Assembly (NCBI GenBank): GCA_012295275.1
Contig: CM022670.1
Location: 31,058,438-31,122,437 of the forward strand
Length of the DNA stretch: 64,000 nucleotides
Source of the DNA: Chrysomallon squamiferum
Taxonomy: Eukaryota; Mollusca; Gastropoda; Neomphalida; Peltospiridae
Direction of reading: 5' to 3'
This document shows positions 62,691 through 64,000 of the stretch, in pieces (the first letter of the stretch is position 1; every line of letters begins with the position of its first letter). The translations under genes were made by a program, and so were the position numbers. The notes under the pieces were generated by a model. The model saw only the letters and a program-made list of their open reading frames with translations, was not told the origin of the DNA and did not search any database.

Positions 62691-64000
62691 CAAAAGAAAC
62701 AACGATATAATCAAATACAACATTATTAAAATCTGAATATTTATTATAATTCGATGACATCATTAGAATATAATACATATAAAAAATCATGAACACATTT
62801 ACAAATAGAGCAACACAGCAAAAACACACAAAAGAAAGAAAGACGCACATTGTCGTTATTCTGTATAATACGATGTATGGTCATCTAGTGCGTTATGGGT
62901 TACTGACCTGGATGGTCAAAGGTAGCCTAATATCTGAAGTGGCTAAGGAACAACAAGAAAAAATATATCCAGACAGGGGTGCGGATTTTCGGGTATTATT
63001 TACGAGGTGTATACTCTAGGGTCAAGAAGGTGTGTTTGCTAACAAAGTACCAACGCCAATGTGTGTAAGTGAAAAGAGCAGAATAATTAGCTGTTTAAAT
63101 TAAGTCAACTAATCAAATGTTAAGTGTCTATAAAACATTTAAATAAACTTGATTTCTGTTGTTTGTTTGAAAGCTTAAAAACTATTCGTGTAAAACTTAT
63201 ATTTTCTTAGTCTTAATTGTATCCAGTGCCCTTTTATATCATGCGAGATGGACATAATTTTATGTATAGATTTCGCAAAATTTGAGATAAGAATTAAAAT
63301 GTGCATACAAAATGTTAGTTTTTGTGTTTTATTGTAAATGTTTTAGACCGTGCGAAGGAACGATGAAAAATAATGTTAACGTCATTAGAAGAACGGCATC
63401 AAACAGCTGTATTCCTTTGTTAGGAAAAGATAAAAAAAAAAAAAAAAATTTCATATTACGTTAAACAAAGAAATGAAATACAAATATTACTATCATACGT
63501 TTGTCAAATTTGCGGCCGTTGACAGGCAGAGAAATTAATAAACTTATTTATCGAAATCTTTATTTACTAATAATTAGGCACCTATTTATAATTTAAAGTT
63601 TCAGACAGAAAATATGTATTTGTTTGTTTATTTGTTCAATATACTTTTTTATTATTATATTATTTTATATTAATTATTTTTCTTATCATTAGTAGAAAAT
63701 TCATGAACATTAACAAAATATATAATGAAAAATCAAAACATATTAAAATAAAACGTGTTATTATATCAGGCAAACATAATATAATGAATTTTCCTATTAA
63801 AATGCCCTGCAGATAAAACAAAATAACATCTCCGGCCCAAAATAACTGGACCATGAACAAACTGCATTCGTAGATACACCGCAGATACAGAGATTAAAAT
63901 TAGACATATAAATCTATATACAGACAGAAAAAAAGACAAACAGATATACAAACAGAAAATAAGCAAATATATAAATAGATAGATGGATGGATGGATATAA
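61231..64000. other. Gene-free right flank
   Basis: No supported exon. It has a (CA)n array at 62645-62686, poly-A near 63430 and AT-rich simple sequence toward the end. A minus-strand frame at 61284-61499 ends at a good-looking donor but cannot be joined in frame to the profilin exon. Confidence 0.5.
62645..62686. repeat. (CA)21 microsatellite
   Basis: Pure AC repeat in the right flank. Confidence 0.97.

Overview
This is a 64 kb piece of an AT-rich animal nuclear genome. The genes have many small exons with GT-AG (and some GC-AG) introns, microsatellites are abundant, and there are relics of DNA transposons. Nothing bacterial, plastid or mitochondrial is present, and I see no rRNA, tRNA or CRISPR. 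The gene content (a large lipid transfer protein, a SPATA6 homologue, a profilin) fits an invertebrate. The compact introns, heavy microsatellite load and Tc1/Tigger/hAT-type relics suggest a lophotrochozoan such as a mollusc or annelid, but that placement is inference.

Layout. (1) 1-3977 holds no gene I can support, only a deleted Tigger/pogo-like transposon. (2) 3978-27065, minus strand, is a complete gene of about 26 exons for a large lipid transfer protein of the apolipophorin/apoB type (about 3,800 residues). It has a signal peptide, the vitellogenin-type N-terminal lipid-binding module, a 5.46 kb giant exon of beta-rich repeats and a helical C-terminus. Its introns hold a Tc1-like relic, an hAT-type non-autonomous element and degenerate tandem repeats. 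(3) 27120-31869 is intergenic. (4) 31870-45921, minus strand, is a complete 14-exon gene for a SPATA6 homologue (508 residues), the sperm connecting-piece protein; intron 2 carries a 2.87 kb DNA transposon with about 620 bp terminal inverted repeats. (5) 46716-54947 is a near-perfect palindrome with two arms of about 4.1 kb and a 15 bp spacer. Each arm carries one copy of a nine-exon gene for a secreted Asp-rich protein of 449 residues that I do not recognise. The copies are head to head and share a short central promoter region. The right copy is open throughout; the left copy has two frameshifts, both in A/T homopolymers. (6) 54948-60733 is intergenic and microsatellite-rich. (7) 60734-61117, minus strand, is an intronless profilin-like gene with its own TATA box. 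(8) The rest holds no gene I can support.

The genes do not form a pathway: a secreted lipid carrier, a sperm structural protein, an unknown secreted protein in duplicate and an actin-binding protein. The most unusual object is the palindromic gene pair. It is either a very recent inverted duplication or a fold-back artefact of sequencing or assembly; the sequence alone cannot decide, though the differences confined to homopolymers make the artefact a serious alternative.
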